Positions 51,120 to 61,064 of a stretch of DNA of 64,000 nucleotides are shown one piece after another. The notes under the pieces are model-generated. The model was not told the origin of the DNA. It did not search any database and was given only the letters and a program-made list of their open reading frames with translations. The position numbers were made by a program, and so were the translations under genes. This DNA is from Podospora bellae-mahoneyi. Its lineage: Eukaryota > Ascomycota > Sordariomycetes > Sordariales > Podosporaceae. The stretch's first letter is position 1, and each line of letters opens with the position of its first letter. The stretch spans positions 992,001 through 1,056,000 of the forward strand of contig NW_026946359.1 of NCBI RefSeq assembly GCF_035222275.1, in the 5' to 3' direction.

Positions 51120-51437
51120 CTACACCGCTGACTGCTGCTCCCTTTGCTTCTCATCCGCATTACTGAGCTCCAACGCCTTCAGACTTGCATCGCACATTGC
51201 GACATCTCCGTCGACATCTTTGGGCAGACGGCTCTCTCGAGGTGGCTGTTGCTCCGGCTGTTGCTCCGGCTGTTGCTCCGGCTGTTGTTCCGGCTGCTGC
51301 CCCAACTGCTGCTGCTGTGAAGATGCCGATGCCGACGCTGCCCGAGCCGCAACAGTACTGTTCCTCGAACTAACCCTTGTCGGTGGGCGACCCCTCCCAC
51401 GCTTTGGCTTTTGCTGCTTCTGTGGCTTCGCGCCCAA
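51120..51437 (-). CDS. In-frame extension behind the GCN5 stop: AT-hook and QQPE-repeat segment
   Basis: Directly after the TAG of GCN5 (51440-51438) the same frame stays open for 105 codons, to a TAG at 51122-51120. It begins with a TTG codon and has no early ATG. The translation looks like real protein: a basic AT-hook (KPKRGRGRPPTR), a Ser/Ala stretch, QQQQ, five QQPE-type units from a 12-bp repeat (about 51238-51300), then an acidic/polar end with DVDGDVAM. AT-hooks bind AT-rich DNA, which would suit a chromatin enzyme. It could be reached by stop-codon read-through or by alternative processing; no good in-phase splice donor was found close upstream. It may instead be a formerly translated tail. 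Confidence 0.45.
   Translation of the reverse strand: MGAKPQKQQKPKRGRGRPPTRVSSRNSTVAARAASASASSQQQQLGQQPEQQPEQQPEQQPEQQPPRESRLPKDVDGDVAMCDASLKALELSNADEKQREQQSAV
51238..51300 (-). repeat. 12-bp in-frame repeat (QQPE units)
   Basis: Near-identical 12-bp units reading CAGCCGGAGCAA on the minus strand, about five copies, with one synonymous change in the first. They keep the frame of the segment behind GCN5. Confidence 0.85.
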
Positions 51438-52706
<1,269 letters not shown>

Positions 52707-53140
52707 GTTGCGCGCGGCGATTCCGGGATGAAAGCGAGTGAGGGCTGTATATGGGCGACGGCTCAAGCTGTCAAGCTTCTGGCGCCATTCATTTCGATGG
52801 CAAGCGCCGGGGATTGATAGAAGTTGTCGCGTTGCCGATTGACGATGGCTCCGATGATGATGCGGAGAGAAGTGGATCTCGGTTCTCGAAGCTGCCACTT
52901 GCTGCGGCGCCTGGCCCCGGCTGCGACTGCAGGGTTGCCCCACCGACAGGGGGCCGCTGCCTGTGCAGAATGGCATTAGTCCGTTTCGGGGTTCGAACAC
53001 GTTCCCGTTCTTGAGCTTCAGCTTCACGTCTAGTGAAGCTGTCCCAGAGCTGCTGGCACCGACAGCCTATCCGTACAGGCAATCACCAACTCTGCGTCCT
53101 TCATCTGTCTACTACCACATCTCCAGCATCATCACAGCAC
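52707..53140. promoter_or_regulatory. Bidirectional promoter region GCN5/OST5
   Basis: Only 434 bp separate the start codons of two divergent housekeeping genes, so they very likely share control DNA. No clear TATA box. Open frames across it on the minus strand continue the GCN5 frame upstream but precede its conserved start and are not called. Confidence 0.6.
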
Positions 53141-53500
53141 ATGGATTCTTCACTGCACGAGGTCTGGCAGGCTGCGTCCGGCTCGCCGTTCACCCCCGCC
53201 ATCGGCAAGGACAACCAGTTTCTCTTGGCCTTCATTCTCCTGGTCTTGGGCTTTGGCTTCAGTGGCGCGTTCGCTCTGAGTATGCTTGCACCCGCACCTC
53301 CTCCGCGCAAACCATCTTGCTAACCCTGACATTGCGACAGACCGGTCTGTAGTGAGCCTCCCAACTTTGGCTGTGCCTGCGTCGTTGTCGCTTGCGTACG
53401 TTTTCCACCCACCGGGTCCAGATCCATAGGGATATTTGTTCTAACATCCAAAAGGTTTGGTGTGGTTTACATGTTCTGTGCGGTCGGGGTCTACGTTTAA
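53141..53500 (+). CDS. OST5: Oligosaccharyltransferase subunit Ost5 (TMEM258 family)
   Basis: Small accessory subunit of the ER complex that transfers N-glycans to proteins. Three short exons, 53141-53279, 53341-53395 and 53455-53500, with introns of 61 and 59 bp (GTATGC...ACAG; GTACGT...AAAG), give 79 residues, the usual size. The first exon encodes a short luminal start (GSPFTPAIGKDNQF) and a membrane helix (LLAFILLVLGFGFSGAFAL). The second and third encode NRSVVSLPTLAVPASLSLA and the second helix FGVVYMFCAVGVYV, whose GVYV end is shared by yeast Ost5 and TMEM258. It is too short and too split to show as a simple open frame. RAD1 starts 97 bp past its stop. Confidence 0.93.
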
Positions 53501-53597
53501 GATACCCTCGAAATCTGTACCATAATTCTTTCCTTCGCACAAAAGCAATTCGATTCCTGTTTGACATTCCTCGTTTCCACCACCCCCACCAACCAAG

Positions 53598-54629
53598 ATG
53601 GACGCACCAGACCCCCCTATCTTGCGAGCCGTCACCAGCTCAACCAGACTTCTCTATCAGCTACTCAAAGCGATCAATTTCACCAATAAAGTCCACGTCG
53701 AGATCACCGAGAAAGGAATCCGCTTCTCGACCGACCACGCCAGAGTGATGCAAGGCGTCACCCATTGGGGCAAATCTCTCTTTACCTCGTACACCACAAA
53801 TATTCCCGCCCCCGAAGAATCCAACGGCAACCCCGACGACGAAGACGATGCCCCTCCCCTCTCGGTCATATTTCAACTATCTCTACCCGCCCTCTTGGAA
53901 ACCCTTCAGATCTTTGGCGCCGCCGACGCAGCCGCCCGCCAGGCCAGATCAGACATTGACCCCTACCGCAGCACCAACCTCCGCAACTACCGCTCCGACG
54001 CCTTCTCCAACCAGACCCTCGGCATGAGTAACGGCACTTGTTCGCTATCCTACAATGCCGAAGGTGACCCCTTCAGCATCATCCTCGAAGAAGGTAGCGT
54101 GAAGACAACCTGCAACCTCACAACCTATGTTCCTGAAATCCCAGAGGACATCCCCTTTGACATTGAAGATTTGGGATTCAAGATCATCACCCAGGCCAAG
54201 TGGCTGCTGGATGCCCTGGCTGAACTTGCGCCCGCTTCGCCAGAAAAATTGATAATTACCGCTAGCAAAGCAGCGCCTTATCTCAAGCTTACAAGTGTAG
54301 GGGGTGCTTTGGGGAGTGGTGGGATCGATTTTGCGCAGGGAAAGGACTTGCTCGAGACTTTTTCCGTGAGGAAGAAGAAGTGGAGCCAGGCTTTCAAGTT
54401 TGATATGCTCAAGGCGGCGAACGAGGCGATGAGGATTGCGACAAAGGTTAGTTTGAGAGGGGATGGGCAGGGGGTGTTGAGCATGCAGTTTTTGGTCGAG
54501 GTGGGGGGGGAGGGGGGAGGGGTGTGTTTTTTGGACTTTAGGTTTGTGCCTTATGCTGATAGGGAGGAGGAGGACGACGACGAAATGGAGTGTGAGGAGG
54601 GGGAACATGGGATGGAGGTTGATGGGTAG
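53598..54629 (+). CDS. RAD1: DNA damage checkpoint protein Rad1 (9-1-1 clamp subunit)
   Basis: A subunit of the Rad9-Hus1-Rad1 sliding clamp, which is loaded at damaged DNA and activates the checkpoint kinases (fission-yeast naming; Rad17 in budding yeast). Single exon of 343 residues. It opens with ILRAVTSSTRLLYQLLKAINF and VHVEITEKGIRFSTDHARVMQG, the PCNA-like first strands of the Rad1/Rec1/Rad17 family, and contains KSLFTSYTTN and a second clamp lobe ending CFLDFRFVPYAD. An acidic insert (PDDEDDAP) and an acidic tail (REEEDDDEMECEEGE) flank the domains. The ATG at 53598 (CAAGATGGAC) is only 97 bp past the OST5 stop, so its promoter must overlap OST5. The long frame on the opposite strand is a shadow. 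Confidence 0.93.
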   Translation: MDAPDPPILRAVTSSTRLLYQLLKAINFTNKVHVEITEKGIRFSTDHARVMQGVTHWGKSLFTSYTTNIPAPEESNGNPDDEDDAPPLSVIFQLSLPALLETLQIFGAADAAARQARSDIDPYRSTNLRNYRSDAFSNQTLGMSNGTCSLSYNAEGDPFSIILEEGSVKTTCNLTTYVPEIPEDIPFDIEDLGFKIITQAKWLLDALAELAPASPEKLIITASKAAPYLKLTSVGGALGSGGIDFAQGKDLLETFSVRKKKWSQAFKFDMLKAANEAMRIATKVSLRGDGQGVLSMQFLVEVGGEGGGVCFLDFRFVPYADREEEDDDEMECEEGEHGMEVDG

Positions 54630-54933
54630 TTTGGCGGTGATGTGGTATGGACGGCTCTGGGCTGTGGCGGCCAATAAAATGGGGGCTTTTGGTAGACAAG
54701 GCTGAAGAAGCAATAAAGCTTGGTTGAACCCCGCGTCTCAGTCTGCGTTTTGTGGGAGAAAGCATCAAGAAACATTCTGGTGATTTCTTCCGCAACCCCT
54801 TGGGCTTCTATTTGACATTTGAACAGCCTTTCGTTACCAAACAGCAATGGAGATAACTTTGGGTTGTCAGGATGTCGCCAACTCTGGAATCGAATGCTTC
54901 AAGTGAACGGACAACCAGATCATCACCTATGTC
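54630..54933 (+). terminator. RAD1 3' end with two poly(A) signals
   Basis: AATAAA occurs at 54673-54678 and 54712-54717, within 90 bp of the RAD1 stop. The rest of the 304-bp gap leads into the next small gene and contains an open block in its frame from an ATG at 54847. Confidence 0.6.
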
Positions 54934-55223
54934 ATGGCGCACGCCAAAGGCGGCTTTGGTAGTTTGATTATCCTTTCCACAACATGGGTTACTGACAGCT
55001 TCATTTCACAGGCATGAATTTAACAATCGACTCGGACGAAGCCGGGCCACATGTAGCTGCCGTCGTTGATTACGACGGTCCCAACGGGCTGGTGGCGATT
55101 GATGGGGAATTCGTAGCGACTGTGTACCAGAAGAGCACGAGCGGGATGCGGCTGCATTTGAGTGAGAAGGTGTACACTATGAGAGAGTTTCCGAGGGCGA
55201 GGTGGATTCATAAGATTACGTGA
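54934..55223 (+). CDS. Small hypothetical protein, 78 residues
   Basis: Not recognised. Exons 54934-54958 and 55012-55223, with a 53-bp intron (GTAGTT, branch-like CTGAC, TTTCACAG), fuse MAHAKGGFG to MNLTIDSDEAGPH. The rest (AAVVDYDGPNGLVAIDGEF, then MRLHLSEKVYTMREFPRARW) reads as a beta-rich globular domain. The branch site and acceptor are both good, which supports the model. In the same frame, 29 codons upstream begin with an ATG at 54847 (MEITLGCQDVANSGIECFK) but are broken by one TGA, so either this is an upstream reading frame or the gene once began earlier. Confidence 0.5.
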
Positions 55224-56018
55224 GGGTTGGCTTGGGGAGTTGAAGAAGGTCGGTCATGCCAAATAGCAGTTTTCTTTTTCTTTGCTTTTCGGTCACGACG
55301 TATTCATTGAAGTGCTTTTACCATGTCAGCATTAGGAGGCCGAGTCGCGCGGGGTCGTCTGCGAGGCTTCTTTCATCATCCGGCGGTAACTGTAGTGGTC
55401 GTACACTACTTATCCTATCAGAATAGTATTCCTTTGTATTTCTGGCAGTATTTCCAAACTCTTCAGCCGGCGAGAAACGTGAGGCTGTGGCACAAGGTCA
55501 AGCGAAGCGTCTGATGTGAGACGTCTAGCGCACTCAAAGCTCCCGAAATCACACGGTTTTTTAGCTTGGCTCTTCCAAGCAAGAGGTCAAGATAGCGGGC
55601 ATGATTGCCAGTCAGCTTACTTGAAGCTTCAAACCACCCCATAATACCAGGGTAGAGATGACGGAAGATGTGGCGATGGCGGCGTGGAGATAGACAGTGA
55701 GCTTGTAAGATGAATTGATCCGGGTTGATTGGTCTACTACAACTTATTCAGCAGGCTGCATATCTGGTCTGGCTTATGCAATTCACCTAGATGTGTTGAT
55801 ACACACTGAGCCTTGGAAATGAGCATAGGTAGGTGTCGTTCAGGGTGGCAGGCAGCTTTCGTGAGGCCACGGCCTAGATCATGCTGCTGATATTCAAGAC
55901 CAAAGAGTTATAAGAAGGCCCATCGTGCTCATTGGGTCCGATATGAAATCACTACTACTCACAGCTCTCATCAACTCATCAGAATCACATCCCCCCACGC
56001 CCGACCAATTCTGCAATC
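55224..56018. other. Intergenic region with a possible 63-codon frame
   Basis: A frame at 55323-55514 (+) begins MSALGGRVARGRLRGFF and has a short hydrophobic stretch, but nothing supports it beyond length. The last 150 bp carry the promoter of the 56019 gene. No RNA gene seen. Confidence 0.4.
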
Positions 56019-56771
56019 ATGTCATACGTTGAAGCTGCCTCAGGTCAGTACATCTGCTGCACTCCCCAGCTCTGACCTCCCTTCACACTGGGCTTCCAAA
56101 CTAACCCAGCCACACAAGGCGGAGTTGAACTCTTCAACAAAGTCGTCGATGCCGTCAAGGGTGCCGTCGGTGCCGTCGAAGAAATCCAAGGCTCCGCCAT
56201 CAGGATCAAGCGCGCGGCAGCCGCCGAGGCTCTCAGCGACCAAAACGAGTTCGCCGTCCGCGAGACCATGATCGCCAAGGCCATCGATGCCGTCCACGAG
56301 GTAGCTCCCGGCTGCAACATCCTCATCGTCGCCGACTACGGCCGCGACAAGAAGCACTTCAAAGGCGAGTGGAAGACGCAGCCCAACATCGAGCTAGAGC
56401 TTCCCAACGGCCAGTCTGCCTTGTATCGTCTTTACATGTTCAACTCTGGCAAGTACGACCGCCCGATGGGCCCGATCTGGGAGGCGAACTATATTCAGTA
56501 CCGGGGTGCCCATGGTGGGGATGTCAAGAGGGAGACGCCGGTTGGTTGCATGTACTTGACGTTTCCGGATGGCGATGGTTTGGATCCGAGTGCTGAGGAT
56601 ATTGAGGAGGAGGTTGATGATGGTGAGCCGATCCCGCCTGAGGGGGATGGGCAGGAGACGGAGCAGCCTGCTGCTGAAGAAGAACCGGCCCAGGAAGAGC
56701 AGCCTGCAGAGGAAGCTGAGCAGCCGGCAGAAGAGCAGCAGCCTACCGAGGAGGGTGCTGAGGAACAGTGA
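56019..56771 (+). CDS. Hypothetical protein with Glu/Pro/Gln-rich acidic tail, 225 residues
   Basis: Family not recognised. Exon 1 is only 25 nt (56019-56043); a 75-bp intron (GTCAGT...CAAG) leads to exon 2 (56119-56771). Splicing gives MSYVEAASG-GVELFNKVVDAV. Residues ~10-70 form amphipathic Ala/Val-rich helices. A compact, probably beta-rich domain follows (CNILIVADYGRDKKHFKGEW, then YRLYMFNSGKYDRPMGPIWE and VGCMYLTFPDGDG). The last ~65 residues are disordered repeats of Glu, Pro and Gln (EEQPAEEAEQPAEEQQPTEE). No signal peptide or membrane segment, so probably cytoplasmic. A poly(A) signal AATAAA lies at 56841-56846. Good third-position bias supports translation. Confidence 0.82.
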
Positions 56772-57595
56772 GAAGTCATTGTCGCTGAATATTAGCTGGT
56801 GGAACCCATGACTAGTACTGGAATTAGCTTATGCTCTATGAATAAACTTCTGGTTTTGCTTGTTTGTCAACCTCGACGTCTATGATGTCTGGTTCAAGGG
56901 CCGTCGCCTACCCTAACCCTTGAAGGTGAAACGAACCTGAAGTGGCCCAAGCTCTCGACGCCAAACTGAACATCTTCACAATCCTCAAACCCCCACTACA
57001 AGCTTGATATTAGAAAGTTGTTTGCATATTCAGGGTTGCCAAGGGTCTATCTATATCTCATTGTATCATGTAGTCATAAGCACCATGAAAATGGTCTTAA
57101 ACAAGCTGAACTCCAAACCTCCTGCTTGCCCCGCTCTGACCTAGCTCCAAACCAGCATGAGTGTGATCAAACAGATGTGACGGCCGCGACCTGGAGATCG
57201 ACTCGCCGCCAGTCTGTCCGCCTTTCTGCCTGTTGTGAAAGTAAAAGCTATAAAAGGTCATCGACTATTTGTCTTTATCAGCAACCTCGCTCCTAGGTCG
57301 AGTCGTGCAGCACAAGAAGCTTGACCAACCACCAAGACGTCAGGTACCCCGCGATTGCGCCCCTGCCCCCTGTTCAAGCTCCCCCCTTTTGTACTACCTG
57401 CAGCATCATCCCTACCCCGCAGTTCCCAAACGCGGACAACCACCACCACGACGAGTAACTACAATCTTCAAACCACCAACCCTTCCAATCCCAACGTCCC
57501 AATCCTCCTTTCTGTACTCCAATATCCTCTCTCTTCACCTTATCCCAAGCATCACCGAAACCTCTCCGCCAGCATCTCAACCCCAGCCTTCCAAA
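56772..57595 (+). promoter_or_regulatory. Upstream region and TATA box of the epimerase gene
   Basis: TATAAAAG at 57249-57256 is a strong TATA box about 340 bp before the start codon; the leader after it is C-rich. An ACCCTAACCCT word lies near 56911-56921. The epimerase frame remains open upstream of 57596 but has no ATG there. Confidence 0.6.
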
Positions 57596-58620
57596 ATGGT
57601 CGAACGCCCCAACAAACCCTCCTCCCTCGTCGCAACCCCCGGCCTCCCACCCCAACCAACAGTCAACTTCTCCGACGACAACTCCCTCGTCACCGCCACC
57701 CTTCCCACCGGCGAGTCCATCACCGTCCTCCTCTACGGCGCCACCGTCATCTCCTGGAAGGACTCCTCCTCGACAGAAAAGCTCTGGCTCTCCTCAGCCG
57801 CCAAGCTTGACGGCACCAAGCCCGTCCGAGGCGGCATCCCCCTCGTCTTCCCCGTCTTCGGGCCCCCTCCCGCCGATCACGCTCAGACCTCCTCCCTCCC
57901 GCAGCACGGCTTCGCCCGGACGTCCAGGTGGGAATTCCTCGGCAAATCCACCAGCGAGAGCTCGGGCGATCAGCAAACGGGGGACCTGTCCGTCAAGCTT
58001 GATTTCGGCCTCTCCAGCGCGGCGGACGGGCTGGATCCAAAGGGCAAGGCGGCCTGGCCGTTCAAGTTCAACCTGATCTACAGCGTGACGCTGAATAGGA
58101 GGGATCTGACGACGAGCTTGGTGGTGACGAATGATGATGAGAGGGCGTTTGATTGCCAGGTTTTGATGCATACTTATCTCAAGGTTAAGGTACGCTTTTT
58201 TCTTCTTCCCGTCTGAAACAGGAGAGAAACGCTGACAATAATGAAAAACAGGACATCACAAACGTTACCATTTCCGGCCTCGACAGCTCATCCTATGTCG
58301 ACAAGGTTGACGCTGCTTCGACAAAGACACAGTCGGGGGAGATTAGAATTGAGGGCGAGACGGACAGGGTGTACACCGCCGATGGGCCGCTGACTGTGTC
58401 CGAGGGCGGCAAGACTCTCTTTACCGTCACGAGGGACAACCTCTCCAACGTGGTTGTGTGGAACCCCTGGGTCGAAAAGGCCAAGGACATGGGTGATTTC
58501 GAGCCAAAGGATGGGTACAAGGAGATGCTCTGTGTTGAGCCAGGGTCGGTAGGCGGCTGGCAGACGCTGGAGAAGGGGGATGCGTTTGAGGGAGCGCAGA
58601 CGATCGCTTTGGGGGCTTGA
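57596..58620 (+). CDS. Glucose-6-phosphate 1-epimerase (YMR099C-like, aldose epimerase fold)
   Basis: Interconverts alpha and beta forms of glucose-6-phosphate in the cytosol. Exons 57596-58189 and 58252-58620, with a 62-bp intron (GTACGC...ACAG), give 320 residues, the usual length. Family blocks are present in order: ITVLLYGATVISWK, KLWLSSAAKLDGTKPVRGG, IPLVFPVFGPP, the His-bearing LPQHGFARTSRWEF, LMHTYLKVKDITNVTISGL, VVWNPWVEKAKDM and the Glu-bearing MLCVEPGSV. The HGFAR His and the CVEPG Glu match the catalytic pair of the yeast enzyme. The start at 57596 (AAAATGG) sets a short Pro-rich lead before the domain. Confidence 0.93.
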
Positions 58621-58895
58621 CTGAGGGCTGTTCTCTGAGAGTAGGGAACGATGATATGACCGGATGTGATGATGAATTCAGCCATGTGATTTTCTTTTTG
58701 GGAAGACGATGTGATGTTCGATTTCGGTGTGATTTGGTGTTATTTCTAAACAAGTATAAAACACATTCTAGCAAACTGATCATTGTTCAAGAGACATGGT
58801 GCAAGCCATTGCAAGATAGGTAAAACATAAAATCAAATTATATCAAGCAAAAGACATGAAACGATATCCAAAAGACGTCTATAAACTGATCATTG
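58621..58895. other. Convergent spacer between epimerase and F-box genes
   Basis: 275 bp that must hold both 3' ends. AT-rich near 58825-58860. Nothing else seen. Confidence 0.5.
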
Positions 58896-61064
58896 TTATC
58901 CCCGCGAAGGCCCCCCCAGGTAACTAGCCAAGCGGACATCGTTTGCGTGCCACTGTAGCGCCTCCCGCATCTTCTGGCCATACGCCTGCTCCTGAGCCTC
59001 CAGCAACAGCTCCTCTGGGGTTGCAGACTGCTCTTCCCCCTTTTCAAAATCACTAGGCCCAAACCCAGGCTGGCTGGAAAAACTCAGCAGCCCCAGCTTC
59101 TCCCCCGTCCAGAAAACCAAGTCATTGTTATTGACCTGGGCTTCGCCACCACTGGACAAAGCCGCGGCCCTTGTTGCAAGCAGCTTCCGCGCCAGGTCGC
59201 CCGAGCCAGGCATCGAGGCAAAAATTGACGATCCCTCCGTTCTCTCGCTGTGTCCGATTCTGTGCCGGCGCACCTCGGTGAAGCCGTCGCGTTCGAACCA
59301 CTTGACGTACCCCATACCATCTGCCACGGCGAGACAAGAGCCGTGGTTGACGACGGACATTAGTTTGGAGCGGGCACATGTCTGCCGGTTTCTGGCCGGC
59401 TCTCCCACAGGTGGTAGGCCGTAAAGCTCCAGAGATCCCTTTGACTTGTACTCGCCGCATGCGATGAGGGTTCTTCCCGGGGCAGATTTGGACTTTTCCA
59501 CTTGCTCCAACGAGAGGCGTGCCTGGCGGCGGGCTTGAGAGTCTTCGTAGGAAAAGGGGTAGGGTAGTGATGTCATGCTGCAGAGATTGGCGCCCGAGTA
59601 GACTGTTCCCTTGATGCGGGAAAATTGGCGGCGGTCGTAGTGCAGGATGCTCTTGAAGCGACCGGCGACGTAGATGTCGTCGGATAGGCTGCTGGGCTGG
59701 CCTTCCACTGGGAGGTGAAGGATACTCACAGGCCCTGGCTGTGCAAGGGGGACGTAAGGGGGTAGAGGCGAGTCGTCAAATAGCTGTCGGTATGGATCTT
59801 GGCTGATATCTTCGAGTTGTACTTTCGTCCCGTCAAAGGCATCTATCGTGTCAACAATATCGGCTCGAGGGGGAGTTCTAGATCGGTAGTCATGAAGGTG
59901 AAGGCCGAGGCTTGTGCCGACAGTGAGAGGAACGGCCGAGTTGGCGGCTGATAAAGTCGCAATAGACCACGGGAATGTCTCACGGTGTATGACTGACAGT
60001 GTGGGTAAGTCGACCTCGATAAGGTCTGATACAGATAGTTGTTAGCCAGTTTCAACCGAAGAAAGTTGGTGACTACTTACTTTGCTGTACCGCAAAAAAT
60101 GCCCTGTGTCTCTGGCTATCCACGCTCACACACTCAGTGACGCCAGAATCTATCTGATTAGATCTGGTCTTGGGACCGGCAAACAAGATGCCCGGTCGGC
60201 TACGTGCAACAATGGCACCTCTTTTCGTGGCAGAACCGCCACTGACATGCCAGAGGCAGACACTCCCATCATCTAAGGGAGAGACTGCCAGTACCTTTCC
60301 GTCCAGACGTTCTTCGCCGTCGGGATAGTACAAAGCTACCCCTCTGGTCTCCACAAAATCGGCTGCTGACCTGGACTTGGTTCCAGTGCCATGAGCGTAT
60401 GGCGTCTGAAACCACGATACGACTATCGGGCCTTGCCGGCGTATGTATTCATCATACCAAGAGACCTGCTCATCAGGGAAGATTGGGTCCCAATTGGCCG
60501 TGATGCGAACTCGTTCTCTCTCTAGACGTTGCGAACTGCTGAGGCGGTCCCCGTCTACTTCTAAGCCAGAGATGCACTTTATCCAAGAGTCTTCATTTGC
60601 CTCTCCAGCTTCCTCTGACGGAGCCCTCGCACCGTTGGCGGCTTGGAGGAGGGCAAAGTTGAGATTTTGCAGCCGAAGACGACTACGTAGCGAAGAGAGG
60701 TAGGACGAGTCTCGCAAACATCTTGCGCGCCAGACGACATCATCACGAGCAATTTTGCTGAACTCGCGGGAGACGCGTTGGACGGGGACAAGTTCTGGTG
60801 GCTCAAGAACTGCAATTTGTTAGCTTCAGGTCAGGAGAGAGGGAGTGAGGTCTTGAAAGAAAAAATGCGGTAGAACCACATCAATTCTTCAACCCTCGTG
60901 GCAACTTTGGCCTGGCCTGCATAACCGGATCTGGAGAGCTGGCCGGTTGTCCACGGCATTGGCGGGGAGGGTGGTGGTGAGCAGCTTGGTAGAAAGTGGA
61001 CCCTGGACTTACATGACAGTACGTGGAGCAAAAGCTCCTTAGGCAAGCTCCCCAAACTTGCCAT
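58896..61064 (-). CDS. F-box protein with beta-propeller-like C-terminal part
   Basis: Probable substrate adaptor of an SCF ubiquitin ligase. Exons 61064-61013, 60809-60081 and 60025-58896, with introns of 203 and 55 bp, give 636 residues. The first intron splits the F-box; splicing yields LPKELLLHVLSF-LEPPELVPVQRVSREF and then DDVVWRARC, a canonical F-box at residues ~7-47. The remainder has strand motifs like those of WD-type repeats (KVLAVSPLDDGSVCLWHVSGG, then SVDSQRHRAFFAV, LTVGTSLGLHLHDYR and SILHYDRRQFSRIKG), suggesting a degenerate propeller, as in several fungal F-box proteins. The C-terminus (EELLLEAQEQAYGQKMREALQWH) is helical. The target is unknown. Confidence 0.88.

Noticed and set aside
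52978-53005. GGTTCGAAC resembling a tRNA T-arm
   Set aside because: No matching acceptor stem, D-arm or anticodon arm could be found around it.
54045-54713. 222-codon minus-strand frame over RAD1
   Set aside because: Antisense shadow of the RAD1 exon.
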